This document shows positions 1 through 5,744 of a stretch of 5,830 nucleotides of DNA, in pieces. The DNA lies in the NCBI GenBank assembly GCA_022566435.1, contig JADFIX010000306.1:1-5830 (forward strand), read 5' to 3'. The notes beneath the pieces were generated by a model that worked only from the letters and a program-made list of their open reading frames with translations, did no database searches and was not told the DNA's origin. The stretch comes from Planctomycetota bacterium. GTDB taxonomy: Bacteria; Planctomycetota; Phycisphaerae; UBA1845. The position numbers and the translations under genes were made by a program. Within the stretch, counting starts at the first letter, position 1. The number at the start of each line of letters is the position of its first letter.

Positions 1-1065
1 ATCGTTGGGTTGCGCGCCGTGACGATGCCCACGCCACCTTCTGACGACGCCTGGCGATATGCATGGGAGGGTCGCGTTCAAAAAGCAGGGTTCAATCCCT
101 ACGTCTTGGCCCCGGATGCGAGCGATCTGGTGAATCTGCGAGATGCGGATTGGAAGAAGATCAACCATCCGGACTACCCGGCGATCTACCCGCCTCTGGC
201 GGAGGCCGAGTTTCTGCTTGCGTCGGTCTTGTTCGACTCCGTGTATACGACCAAGGCCCTTCACGTACTTTGGGATATTCTCGCCGTCGTGCTCCTGGGG
301 TTAGCGCTATCGCAACTCGGGCTGAAGCCACACCTGGCTTCGATCTACGCGCTTTGTCCTTTGGTCATTACGGCTTTTGGCGTCGAAGGGCATGTGGACA
401 GTCTCATGTTGATGTTCGCAGCGCTCTGTCTGTGGGCCGAGGCGACGGGACGCCGGTACCTGGCGGGCGGCGCCCTTGGATTGGCCATCGCGTCGAAGCT
501 CATGCTTGCGGTACTTCTGCCTTGGTTCGTCTTCAAAAAACCTCGGGTGGCCTTGTTTTCCGTGGCCATCGTGGCGCTTTGCTACGCGCCCTATTGGGAT
601 GATCAGTGGCGCGTCTTCCAGAGTCTGGGCCGGTTCGGCACGGGCGCGGCGTTCTTCAGCCTTCCGGGCGTGCTCGCGGAATTGCTGAATGCCGACACGG
701 TTTCACCGGGCGTTCTTTGCGGCGCGCTGTTCGCGGTCTTGATGGTACTCGCGCGGCGTCATGTGACATTTTGGGGTTATGCCCGAAGCGCGACCGGGGC
801 TTTGATTCTGCTGCTCCCGATCGTTCACTATTGGTACCTGACTTGGGTGCTGATGTGTCTGGTCTTTCGTCCTTCGTTTCCCTGGGTGGCGGCATCTCTT
901 GCCATGGTCGTCTACTTCGAAGCGGAACAGGTCCGCGCGGCGACGGGAGTTTGGATTATGCCGACGTGGTGCCCGATACTGTTCTGGTTAGTATTCGTCG
1001 CCTCGTGGGCGATACCGGCGGCCCTGAGCGTAAGGGGCTCGTTGTTCTCCAGCAAAACCAGATAG
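1..1065 (+). CDS. Polytopic GT-C-type membrane glycosyltransferase (5'-partial)
   Basis: The frame is already open at base 1 and ends at TAG 1063-1065. A TTG at 10 is possible but is probably internal, because the visible protein begins right at the conserved luminal loop and lacks the first membrane helix expected before it. Residues are counted from that TTG. The SDDAWRYAWEGRV motif (11-23), GFNPY (27-31) and INHPDYPAIYPPLAE (51-65) match the catalytic-loop pattern (acidic pair, RY.WEGRV, NPY, YPPLAE) of GT-C enzymes of the GT87/mannosyltransferase type. GHVDS (127-131) and the VHYWYLTW stretch (272-279) are also typical of the class. About nine to ten hydrophobic helices follow, roughly at 84-101, 109-124, 130-145, 150-172, 180-195, 234-249, 261-285, 290-304 and 320-340. 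Known members move a sugar from a polyprenyl-phosphate donor to a lipid or polymer acceptor outside the inner membrane. Substrate and acceptor cannot be read from the sequence. The gene is convergent with mlaD. Confidence 0.85.
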   Translation: MVGLRAVTMPTPPSDDAWRYAWEGRVQKAGFNPYVLAPDASDLVNLRDADWKKINHPDYPAIYPPLAEAEFLLASVLFDSVYTTKALHVLWDILAVVLLGLALSQLGLKPHLASIYALCPLVITAFGVEGHVDSLMLMFAALCLWAEATGRRYLAGGALGLAIASKLMLAVLLPWFVFKKPRVALFSVAIVALCYAPYWDDQWRVFQSLGRFGTGAAFFSLPGVLAELLNADTVSPGVLCGALFAVLMVLARRHVTFWGYARSATGALILLLPIVHYWYLTWVLMCLVFRPSFPWVAASLAMVVYFEAEQVRAATGVWIMPTWCPILFWLVFVASWAIPAALSVRGSLFSSKTR

Positions 1066-1095
1066 TTCTACAAGAAAAAAAAAAGAAGAGTTAAC

Positions 1096-1218
1096 CACAA
1101 AGGTAAAAAGACACCAAGAAGAAGTATTTTTTGTTTTGAACGCACACCAATGGGAGCGATTCGCAAGTCGATATCGATATCGAACTCATTGATTCCTTCG
1201 TGTCTTTGTGCCTTTGTG
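1096..1218. repeat. Imperfect 23-bp inverted repeat pair, possible small non-autonomous or extragenic repeat element
   Basis: The left arm 1096-1118 (CACAAAGG, then AAAGACAC and AAG) pairs with the reverse complement of 1196-1218. 20 of 23 positions match; the mismatches are at 1104, 1106 and 1115. The arms enclose 77 bases. Outside the left arm is TTAAC, and outside the right arm is ATAAAC. On the minus strand the left arm is followed within about 11 nt by a run of ten T residues (1084-1075). It could therefore also act as a distal terminator for transcripts leaving the mla operon. No open reading frame lies inside. The arm sequence resembles a dispersed extragenic repeat that I recall from environmental bacterial genomes; mobility is inference. 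Confidence 0.7.
1168..1183. repeat. 16-bp perfect palindrome
   Basis: TCGATATCGATATCGA is its own reverse complement. It lies inside the inverted-repeat element but is off its midpoint (about 1157). It is built from overlapping GATATC/ATCGAT units, so it may be simple-sequence expansion as easily as a protein-binding site. Confidence 0.75.
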
Positions 1219-1297
1219 ATAAACATCGCCAAGACAGAGCTGGCAGGTTGATCGGGTCTCAGCGTTTGGCAGCTCAGGTATCAGCGATCAGGTCGAG

Positions 1298-1318
1298 CCG
1301 GTCGCTTACGCTCGCGGT
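1298..1318 (-). repeat. Short dispersed-looking motif, copy 1
   Basis: Read on the minus strand this is ACCGCGAGCG, then TAA, then GCGACCGG. A diverged relative with the same blocks (ACCG.GAG.G, GCG, ACCGG) occurs on the plus strand at 5644-5663. Both copies sit just past the 3' end of a gene, in non-coding DNA. I recall similar strings as frequent extragenic words in planctomycete genomes, but only two diverged copies can be seen here. Confidence 0.4.
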
Positions 1319-1340
1319 ACTGATCCTCCGCCGCGACCCG

Positions 1341-1369
1341 AAGGAAGAGACTAACGGGGTCTTCCCCTT
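1341..1369 (-). terminator. Weak candidate hairpin downstream of mlaD
   Basis: In the minus-strand RNA, AAGGGGAAGAC (1369-1359) can pair with GUCUCUUCCUU (1351-1341). This gives about ten base pairs with one bulged C and two G-U pairs, and a 7-nt loop. It starts 40 nt after the mlaD stop codon, which is where a terminator would be expected. No U-tract follows (the next bases are CGGGUCGCGG), so it is not a classical intrinsic terminator. Confidence 0.25.
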
Positions 1370-1408
1370 GGGACTCCCACCCCGGTCGCCCTCGGTCGCT
1401 ACGTCGCT

Positions 1409-2518
1409 CTATTCACTCCCCTCGGGAATGGGGAACTTCTTCCTCAGCACACCACTCGGCGCCTTGCCCACAATGATGTAACCGTCCTCTTCGACCTTTC
1501 CTAGATAGCGCTGCAGGGTCGCCATCGACTCGCTGAATCTCTCCAACGCGAGCACCGCCGATTCGTAGAGCCGCTCGTCGCGAACAATCAGGCCAGCCGT
1601 ACCTTCGCCGGCCGATATGGCATTGGCAATCTGTGCCAGGCTCTTAGCACTCGTGTCGAGACTGCCGGCCACATCGATGAGACGGTCGAACAGGCGGTCG
1701 AGGTTGGCTTCGGTCTTGTCGATGCCTTCGTTGACGTTGTCGGAAAGTCGTTGGCTTTCGGTTTTCCAGAGCGAGACGGTGGATTTGAGCTCTTCGGTGG
1801 CATCTTTGAGATCACCGACGGCTGCCCGAACATCCTCCTGAAGGGCTTCGTCCCCGAGTACGGCGTTGATATTCTTGACGAGTTGATCGATTCGCTCGAA
1901 GACGGTCGACACGTTGGGCGAGAGCCCTTTCTCTGCCGCGCCCGGTCGGCTGACCTGTTCCACCGTCCGCGGCTCGATCAACGATGCCAGATTGGTTCCG
2001 ACGGGCGTCCACTCTCGGGTCAATTCGCCGACGTGTGTGATAGAGCGTTGGATCGCGTCCACCATTTCTCTCGTGACCACCTCGCCGAGGACGCTTCTCA
2101 TCTCACCGGGAATGCTCGCACCGGTCGTCGGCAAGAGTCCGGCGCTCGTGCCGGGTTCGACGACGATGGCCACGTGACCGGTGCCGATGCCAAGCGTAGC
2201 GCCGTACACTTTCGCGTGCGCACCACGAGGGACGGTATAGGCCTCTTGGATCCTGGCGATGATGACCACGCCCAGGTCCGGGCGCTGACGGTTTTCGAAA
2301 TCCAGGCTCTGGACCCGGCCGATGACCACGCCGTTGAGGGTCACGGAACTGCCCGCACTGACCCCGCTGAGATCGTGCACGCCGGTGACCTTGAGTGTCC
2401 AATCGCCGACGCCTAGCCACGCCGGTGCCTCTCCGAACCAGACCATCAGGACACCGAGCGCGCCGAACGAGATAATGACAAACAGTCCGACCCAAAGATT
2501 TCGCGACGCCTCTCTCAT
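1409..2518 (-). CDS. mlaD: MCE-domain (MlaD-type) lipid-transport substrate-binding protein
   Basis: The protein has 369 residues from ATG 2518-2516. This start overlaps the mlaF stop by ATGA and has AAGGA six bases upstream, so it is preferred over an in-frame start 21 codons earlier at 2581. Residues 8-28 form one N-terminal membrane anchor. An MCE domain follows at about 40-123, including DLSGVSAGSSVTLNGVVIGRV (49-69) and the VYGATLGIGTGHVAIVV strand region (104-120). The remaining roughly 240 residues are largely helical and rich in Asn, Asp, Glu and Lys. A GTAGLIVRDERLYE segment (306-319) typical of MCE C-terminal regions lies near the end. Family members form hexameric rings in the periplasm that receive phospholipid from, or pass it to, the MlaFE transporter. 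The protein is about twice the length of E. coli MlaD. This suggests a long helical extension, perhaps a needle or channel, rather than a lone ring. It is the last gene of the operon. Confidence 0.9.
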   Translation of the reverse strand: MREASRNLWVGLFVIISFGALGVLMVWFGEAPAWLGVGDWTLKVTGVHDLSGVSAGSSVTLNGVVIGRVQSLDFENRQRPDLGVVIIARIQEAYTVPRGAHAKVYGATLGIGTGHVAIVVEPGTSAGLLPTTGASIPGEMRSVLGEVVTREMVDAIQRSITHVGELTREWTPVGTNLASLIEPRTVEQVSRPGAAEKGLSPNVSTVFERIDQLVKNINAVLGDEALQEDVRAAVGDLKDATEELKSTVSLWKTESQRLSDNVNEGIDKTEANLDRLFDRLIDVAGSLDTSAKSLAQIANAISAGEGTAGLIVRDERLYESAVLALERFSESMATLQRYLGKVEEDGYIIVGKAPSGVLRKKFPIPEGSE

Positions 2519-3321
2519 GATTGGTCCTTCACATTCAGGCTCTGAAGCACATCGTCGGCACATTTTCCTTCCACAAAGCATCGGACGCGTGAGTCTTTGG
2601 TCTTCATGGTTTCCTCGGGGGTGCCGTCGAAGATGAACTTACCTTCGTGCAGCATGAGAATTCTGTCCGCCACTTTTCGAGCGCTGACCATGTCATGGGT
2701 GACCACCACGCTGGTGACCCCGATTTCGCGCTGCAGCTTGCGGATGAGTTCGTTGATTTCGTCCGCGCGTGGCGGATCGAGGCCGGTCGTCGGCTCATCG
2801 TAAAAAACCAGCTCCGGATCGAGGGCGATGGCGCGTGCCAGGGCGACTCGCTTCTTCTGACCACCCGACAACTCGGCGGGCCATTTGGACTGGAGCCCCT
2901 CGAGCCCGACCATTTCCAGTTTTTCGCGCACGCGCCGTGCTATTTCCTCGTCGGACTGTCTGGTGTGTTGCCGTATCGGGAACGCGATATTCTCACCGAC
3001 GTTCATGGAATCGAACAAGGCGCTCAATTGAAAGAGGAAGCCGAATCTCGATCGAATGGGCACGAGCTTTCGCTCCGAAAGGCTGTCGATCCGGGTATCG
3101 GCGTAGTAGACGGCGCCTCGGTCCGGTTTCAGTAGGCAGACCATGTGCTTGAGGATGACGCTCTTGCCGACGCCGGATTCGCCGATGATCACCGTCGTTT
3201 GGCCGCGAACCAGGCCGAGATCAATGCCGTCGAGCACGACGAGTTCGTCGAAGCGTTTGTGCACGTCGACGAGTCGAAGCAACGGCGTGTCGTCGGGCCT
3301 TAGGGCGCTGTCGGTTACCAT
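2515..3321 (-). CDS. mlaF: ABC transporter ATPase, MlaF-type
   Basis: The protein has 268 residues from ATG 3321-3319. This ATG lies 14 bases after the mlaE stop; a TTG at 3360 would overlap mlaE by 25 bases and adds nothing conserved. All ABC motifs are intact: Walker A GESGVGKS (47-54), Q-loop FLFQLSALFDSMNV (95-108), signature LSGGQKKR (151-158), Walker B LVFYDEP (171-177), D-loop TGLDP (179-183) and switch histidine in VVVTHD (205-210, H209). The ALFDSMNVGENIAFP segment and the LARAIALDPEL stretch are characteristic of the MlaF/Ttg2A branch. It would bind MlaE at the cytoplasmic face of the inner membrane and drive phospholipid movement by ATP hydrolysis. There is no obvious Shine-Dalgarno, so translation may depend on readthrough of ribosomes from mlaE. 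Its stop codon shares ATGA with mlaD. Confidence 0.95.
   Translation of the reverse strand: MVTDSALRPDDTPLLRLVDVHKRFDELVVLDGIDLGLVRGQTTVIIGESGVGKSVILKHMVCLLKPDRGAVYYADTRIDSLSERKLVPIRSRFGFLFQLSALFDSMNVGENIAFPIRQHTRQSDEEIARRVREKLEMVGLEGLQSKWPAELSGGQKKRVALARAIALDPELVFYDEPTTGLDPPRADEINELIRKLQREIGVTSVVVTHDMVSARKVADRILMLHEGKFIFDGTPEETMKTKDSRVRCFVEGKCADDVLQSLNVKDQS
2525..2529 (-). promoter_or_regulatory. Shine-Dalgarno of mlaD
   Basis: AAGGA on the minus strand lies six bases before ATG 2518-2516, inside the last codons of mlaF. Together with the ATGA overlap it fixes the mlaD start and suggests translational coupling of the ATPase and the MCE protein. Confidence 0.7.
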
Positions 3322-3335
3322 GCAAAACGTCCACG

Positions 3336-4145
3336 CTAGAGGAGTAGCTTGAGGCCCCAAATTCCGCGATAGACACCGGAAAGAAAAGTGCCTAGAAAAA
3401 AGTCCGTGGTGAGGATTAGAATGAAGCTCGCCACGAAGGCCTCGGTGCAGGCACGCCCGACGCCTTCGGCGCCGGTTTTGCAGTGGAAGCCCTTATAACA
3501 AGCGATGAGACCGATGAGTCCACCAAACACCAGGCTCTTGACGACACCCACGCCGACGTCCCAACCTTCAATCGCATCCTCGATGTACCACCAGTATGGC
3601 TCGGAAGGCATTCCCTTCAAAACGACGGCCACGAACCAGGCGGACAGCGATCCGAACAGGTCGCAGAAGAAACCCAAGAGAGGCGTCAACAGCAGGCAGG
3701 CGAGAAAACGCGGGACGACAAGATGTTTGATCGGATCGGCGCCCATCACCCGTAACGCCGCGATTTGCTCGGTGACCCGCATGGTGCCGAGTTCCGCGGT
3801 GAGGGCCCCCCCGACGCGTCCGGCCACCATAATCCCCGCCAGGACCGGGCCGAGTTCCTGCACCAACGTGATCGAGACCAGCACACCCATTCGTTGCTCG
3901 AAACCGGCTGCCTTGAGCTGATCGTAGCTCTGGACCGCCAAAACGAGACCGACAAACGTGCCGGTAATGATGATGACCGGCAGGGTGCGGTTTCCGACTT
4001 CGTAAAGCAGAGGCATGGTTCGCACCCAGGTGCGCCATTTCAGGAGCCCCGGAAGCGCCCAGCGGAGCATCTGCCATGTGAACATGGCGAATCGTCCGAC
4101 GGCGGATGTGGCGGAAATCGTTTTGGCGCCGAGTGTTGCTATCAC
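3336..4145 (-). CDS. mlaE: MlaE-type ABC transporter permease
   Basis: The protein has 269 residues from GTG 4145-4143, the only sensible start after an in-frame stop at 4190-4188. The next in-frame ATG (residue 21) would cut into the amphipathic GRFAMFTWQMLRWAL segment that MlaE proteins carry at their N-terminus. The diagnostic MlaE core is present: VQELGPVLAGIMVAGRVGGA (95-114), AELGTMRVTEQIAALRVMGADP (117-138) and the VVPR segment (143-146). AEGVGRACTEAFVASFILIL (226-245) is also conserved. About five membrane helices lie near 52-75, 85-110, 147-175, 200-217 and 238-260. In the family a dimer of MlaE with two MlaF subunits forms the transporter on which the MCE hexamer sits. It is the first gene of the operon, downstream of a TTGACA-type promoter. 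Confidence 0.95.
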   Translation of the reverse strand: MIATLGAKTISATSAVGRFAMFTWQMLRWALPGLLKWRTWVRTMPLLYEVGNRTLPVIIITGTFVGLVLAVQSYDQLKAAGFEQRMGVLVSITLVQELGPVLAGIMVAGRVGGALTAELGTMRVTEQIAALRVMGADPIKHLVVPRFLACLLLTPLLGFFCDLFGSLSAWFVAVVLKGMPSEPYWWYIEDAIEGWDVGVGVVKSLVFGGLIGLIACYKGFHCKTGAEGVGRACTEAFVASFILILTTDFFLGTFLSGVYRGIWGLKLLL

Positions 4146-4196
4146 CGCATTGGGTCCGCAATTGCTGCGAGTCTCCGGATCAAGGGTTCATCGGCT

Positions 4197-4225
4197 TATG
4201 TAGCTGTCCCTCTTCAACCTGTCAA
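4197..4225 (-). promoter_or_regulatory. Candidate sigma-70-type promoter for the mlaEFD operon
   Basis: On the minus strand a perfect TTGACA (4225-4220) is followed after 17 bases by TACATA (4202-4197), which matches TATAAT at only three of six positions. The predicted start of transcription near 4190 would give a leader of about 45 nt before the mlaE GTG. The perfect -35 box, correct spacing and position in a divergent gap support it; the weak -10 box limits confidence. Confidence 0.45.
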
Positions 4226-4240
4226 ACAACCACGTTCCCG

Positions 4241-4268
4241 TTGTCGCGTTGTCGACAGTTTGTATCAT
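4241..4268 (+). promoter_or_regulatory. Candidate promoter for the glycosyltransferase, overlapping a tandem 8-bp repeat
   Basis: TTGTCG (4241-4246) and TATCAT (4263-4268) are separated by 16 bases; they match the sigma-70 boxes at four and five of six positions. Transcription would begin near 4275, almost exactly at ATG 4276, so the message would be leaderless or nearly so. This agrees with the absence of any Shine-Dalgarno there. The -35 box lies in a perfect tandem duplication CGTTGTCG-CGTTGTCG (4239-4254), and TGTCGACA (4250-4257) is a palindrome between the boxes. These are possible regulator sites. Confidence 0.3.
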
Positions 4269-4275
4269 GCTCTAC

Positions 4276-5067
4276 ATGCCTGCTGCCCAACCGGCTGCGT
4301 CTATTATCGTCCCCGCATTTCGAGAAGCGGCGAATCTTGCCCAGCTCACGGAAAGGGTCTTTTCAGCATTGGGGCAGGCGGGCATCGAGGCTGAATTGAT
4401 TATCGTCGATGACGATTCACAGGACGGCACGGTGGAGATCGTGGACGGTTTGAAAGGACGATGGCCGGTTCGTCTGATCGTTCGAACGCACGAGCGGGGT
4501 CTTTCCAGTGCGGTCCTCGCGGGTTTGGAAGAGGCCAAAAGCGATCGCTTCGTGGTCATGGACGCCGACCTGCAACACCCGCCGGAATCGGTCCCCGATC
4601 TGCTGCGTGAACTGGATCGAGACGGCTGCGACTTCGTGATCGGCACACGGTACGCCGCCACGGGGGCAATCGATGAGGACTGGCCTCTCTTCCGCCGCGT
4701 GGTCAGTCGCGTCGCGACGCTGATGGCCCGCCCGCTGGTTCCTTTGAGCGATCCGATGTCCGGCTTTTTCGCTTTGCGGCGAGAGACATTGCGGCAAGCT
4801 GCGCCGCTGGATCCGATCGGGTACAAAATCGCCCTGGAACTCTATGTGAAAGGGCGATGCCGACGACCCGCCGAGGTGCCTATTCGATTCGCCGCGCGGG
4901 CCGCGGGCACGACCAAGTTGACGTTCGGCGAGCAGGTTCGATATTTGAGACACCTCTGGCGGTTATATCGTTTTCGCTTCCCGCATGCTTCGCACGTCAT
5001 CTGGATGGCGCCGGCGGCGATGATCGGGATCGCCACGTGGTGGGTGATCTCGGCAGCGGTGTCATGA
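4276..5067 (+). CDS. DPM1-like family 2 glycosyltransferase (polyprenyl-phosphate sugar synthase)
   Basis: The protein has 263 residues from ATG 4276. ATG 4267 or TTG 4249 would add 3 or 9 unconserved residues, and none of the three has a Shine-Dalgarno. The GT-A fold starts at once with ASIIVPAFREAANL (8-21). Nucleotide-binding VDDDSQDGT is at 44-52, ERGLSSAVLAGLEEA at 73-87, the DXD metal site in VMDADLQHPPE at 94-104, GTR at 123-125, and the acceptor-loop SDPMSGFFALRR at 158-169. The PIRFAARAAGTTKL motif (202-215) is typical of dolichol/polyprenyl-phosphate mannose synthases. One hydrophobic helix near 242-261 ends the protein, as in DPM enzymes with a minimal membrane anchor. The reaction would be GDP-mannose (or a related sugar nucleotide) plus polyprenyl phosphate giving a lipid-linked sugar. 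The sugar cannot be fixed from the sequence. The product could feed GT-C enzymes such as the one at 1-1065. Confidence 0.92.
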   Translation: MPAAQPAASIIVPAFREAANLAQLTERVFSALGQAGIEAELIIVDDDSQDGTVEIVDGLKGRWPVRLIVRTHERGLSSAVLAGLEEAKSDRFVVMDADLQHPPESVPDLLRELDRDGCDFVIGTRYAATGAIDEDWPLFRRVVSRVATLMARPLVPLSDPMSGFFALRRETLRQAAPLDPIGYKIALELYVKGRCRRPAEVPIRFAARAAGTTKLTFGEQVRYLRHLWRLYRFRFPHASHVIWMAPAAMIGIATWWVISAAVS

Positions 5068-5103
5068 AACATGGCGCCCTTGAGGGTTCGGCGATCCAGC
5101 CGT

Positions 5104-5142
5104 GGCGTGGAGGCCTTAGGCGTGGTAGGGTTCGAGGCGTGG
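5104..5142 (+). repeat. Three GGCGTGG direct repeats
   Basis: GGCGTGG occurs at 5104-5110, 5119-5125 and 5136-5142, with start-to-start spacing of 15 and 17 bases. The second copy touches the left arm of the hairpin and the third spans its loop and right arm. This could be a small operator array or degenerate repetitive DNA. Confidence 0.4.
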
Positions 5143-5149
5143 ACCCTAC
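5125..5149. other. Strong hairpin in the gap before the thioesterase gene
   Basis: GTAGGGTTC (5125-5133) pairs with GGACCCTAC (5141-5149) over nine base pairs with one T-G wobble, leaving a 7-base loop. No T-run follows, so it is not a standard terminator. It lies 57 bases after the glycosyltransferase stop and 32 bases before the thioesterase start. A repeat remnant or a 5'-leader structure are both possible. Confidence 0.5.
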
Positions 5150-5168
5150 GAGGTGAATTGGGTACCAC

Positions 5169-5174
5169 GAGGAG
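5169..5174 (+). promoter_or_regulatory. Strong Shine-Dalgarno of the thioesterase gene
   Basis: GAGGAG ends seven bases before ATG 5182. It decides the start in favour of this ATG over the in-frame ATG at 5071, whose extra 37 Arg-rich residues run through the hairpin and repeats. Confidence 0.75.
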
Positions 5175-5181
5175 TATCATC

Positions 5182-5574
5182 ATGCCCGCGCCGCCCAAAC
5201 CGCCAAGCCACGAACCGGCGATCCGCGTCGTCATGATGCCGCGCGATACCAACCCCCGGGGGACGATCTTCGGCGGCGTCATTCTGTCGTTGATCGACCA
5301 GGCGGCCTCCGTCGAAGCCAATCGCCAGGCGAATCACAGTTACGTGACGGTGGCGATGAATGCCGTCGAGTTTCATGAACCCGTCTTCGTCGGTGACGTG
5401 TTGAGTCTCTACGCGGAAACGATTCGCGTGGGGCGCACTTCGCTGACGATCAAGATCCGCGTCCTCGCCGCGCGGCATGAGCGACCGGACGTGGGGATCG
5501 AAGTGACCGAAGCCGAGGTGGTGTTTGTGGCGGTCGACGAAAATAGGGCTCCGATCCCCGTGATTTCGGCATGA
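5182..5574 (+). CDS. yciA: YciA-like hotdog-fold acyl-CoA thioesterase
   Basis: The protein has 130 residues, the usual length for single-domain YciA-type acyl-CoA thioesterases. The family pattern is clear. [27 protein letters not shown] spans residues 16-42. It contains the conserved Asn24, the G.IFGG turn (27-32) at the head of the central hotdog helix, and Asp39, the expected catalytic acid. [10 protein letters not shown] (55-64) and [10 protein letters not shown] (65-74) form the substrate-lining strands, and [19 protein letters not shown] (109-127) is the typical C-terminal strand. The enzyme would hydrolyse acyl-CoA to free acid and CoA in the cytoplasm as a multimer; chain preference is unknown. 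The gene lies 114 bases after the DPM1-like gene in the same direction. It may be co-transcribed with that gene or use its own signal in the gap. The symbol denotes family, not proven orthology. Confidence 0.92.
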   Translation: MPAPPKPPSHEPAIRVVMMPRDTNPRGTIFGGVILSLIDQAASVEANRQANHSYVTVAMNAVEFHEPVFVGDVLSLYAETIRVGRTSLTIKIRVLAARHERPDVGIEVTEAEVVFVAVDENRAPIPVISA

Positions 5575-5643
5575 CCCGTGCGCTTATTGCATCGACATGC
5601 GTAATCTTGTGGGTTTTTGGGGACGACCTAAATCCCAGACGCG

Positions 5644-5663
5644 ACCGTGAGGGAGCGGACCGG
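5644..5663 (+). repeat. Short dispersed-looking motif, copy 2
   Basis: ACCGTGAGGGAGCGGACCGG shares the ACCG.GAG.G, GCG and ACCGG blocks with the minus-strand motif at 1298-1318, with a 3-base insertion/deletion difference between them. It lies 69 bases past the thioesterase stop. Confidence 0.4.
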
Positions 5664-5674
5664 TCACACAAGTG

Positions 5675-5714
5675 GTATAGGCGTTTCCGCCCTGTATCGG
5701 CGAGTCGCCTATGC
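5675..5714. repeat. 40-nt extragenic hairpin, possible bidirectional terminator or repeat
   Basis: GTATAGGCG (5675-5683) pairs with CGCCTATGC (5706-5714) over nine base pairs with one T-G wobble. Inside the loop CGCC (5688-5691) pairs with GGCG (5699-5702). It lies 100 bases after the thioesterase stop and 30 bases beyond the possible end of the minus-strand gene, so it would sit between convergent genes. No T-run is adjacent. The alternating AGGCG/CGCC blocks look like a repetitive extragenic palindrome. Confidence 0.5.
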
Positions 5715-5744
5715 GAAGTGTATCCCCATCGGTCCTCCTCATCC

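Larger units (their letters stand above)
1066..1408. other. Convergent intergenic region, non-coding
   Basis: This 343-bp gap separates two genes that end toward each other (the glycosyltransferase on plus and mlaD on minus). I find no convincing gene in it. The left part (1066-1140) is markedly A/T-rich against GC-rich surroundings, with ten A residues at 1075-1084 and a T-rich stretch at 1127-1137. It is followed by the inverted-repeat element, the 16-bp palindrome, a dispersed-looking motif and a weak hairpin, each listed separately. An ORF at 1200-1481 that enters mlaD in antisense has no ribosome binding site and no recognisable protein character. Confidence 0.8.

Noticed and set aside
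1074..1137. A-run and T-rich stretch as an intrinsic terminator of the plus-strand glycosyltransferase
   Set aside because: No stem-loop precedes the T-rich stretch 1127-1137 on the plus strand, so it does not meet the usual terminator pattern.
1096..1218. CRISPR or insertion-sequence origin for the inverted repeat
   Set aside because: There are only two arms in inverted orientation, no regularly spaced direct repeats, no transposase gene and no clear target-site duplication.
1751..2416. 221-codon plus-strand ORF antisense to mlaD
   Set aside because: It is a shadow of the well-supported MCE gene in GC-rich DNA, with no ribosome binding site or family motif.
3568..4161. 197-codon minus-strand ORF overlapping mlaE in another frame
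   Set aside because: Its composition (Arg, His and Gly rich) is that of a frame-shifted reading of mlaE, whose own frame carries all the permease motifs.
5071..5181. N-terminal extension of the thioesterase from ATG 5071
   Set aside because: The 37 added residues are Arg-rich and unlike the family, and span the hairpin and repeats. A strong Shine-Dalgarno marks ATG 5182 instead.
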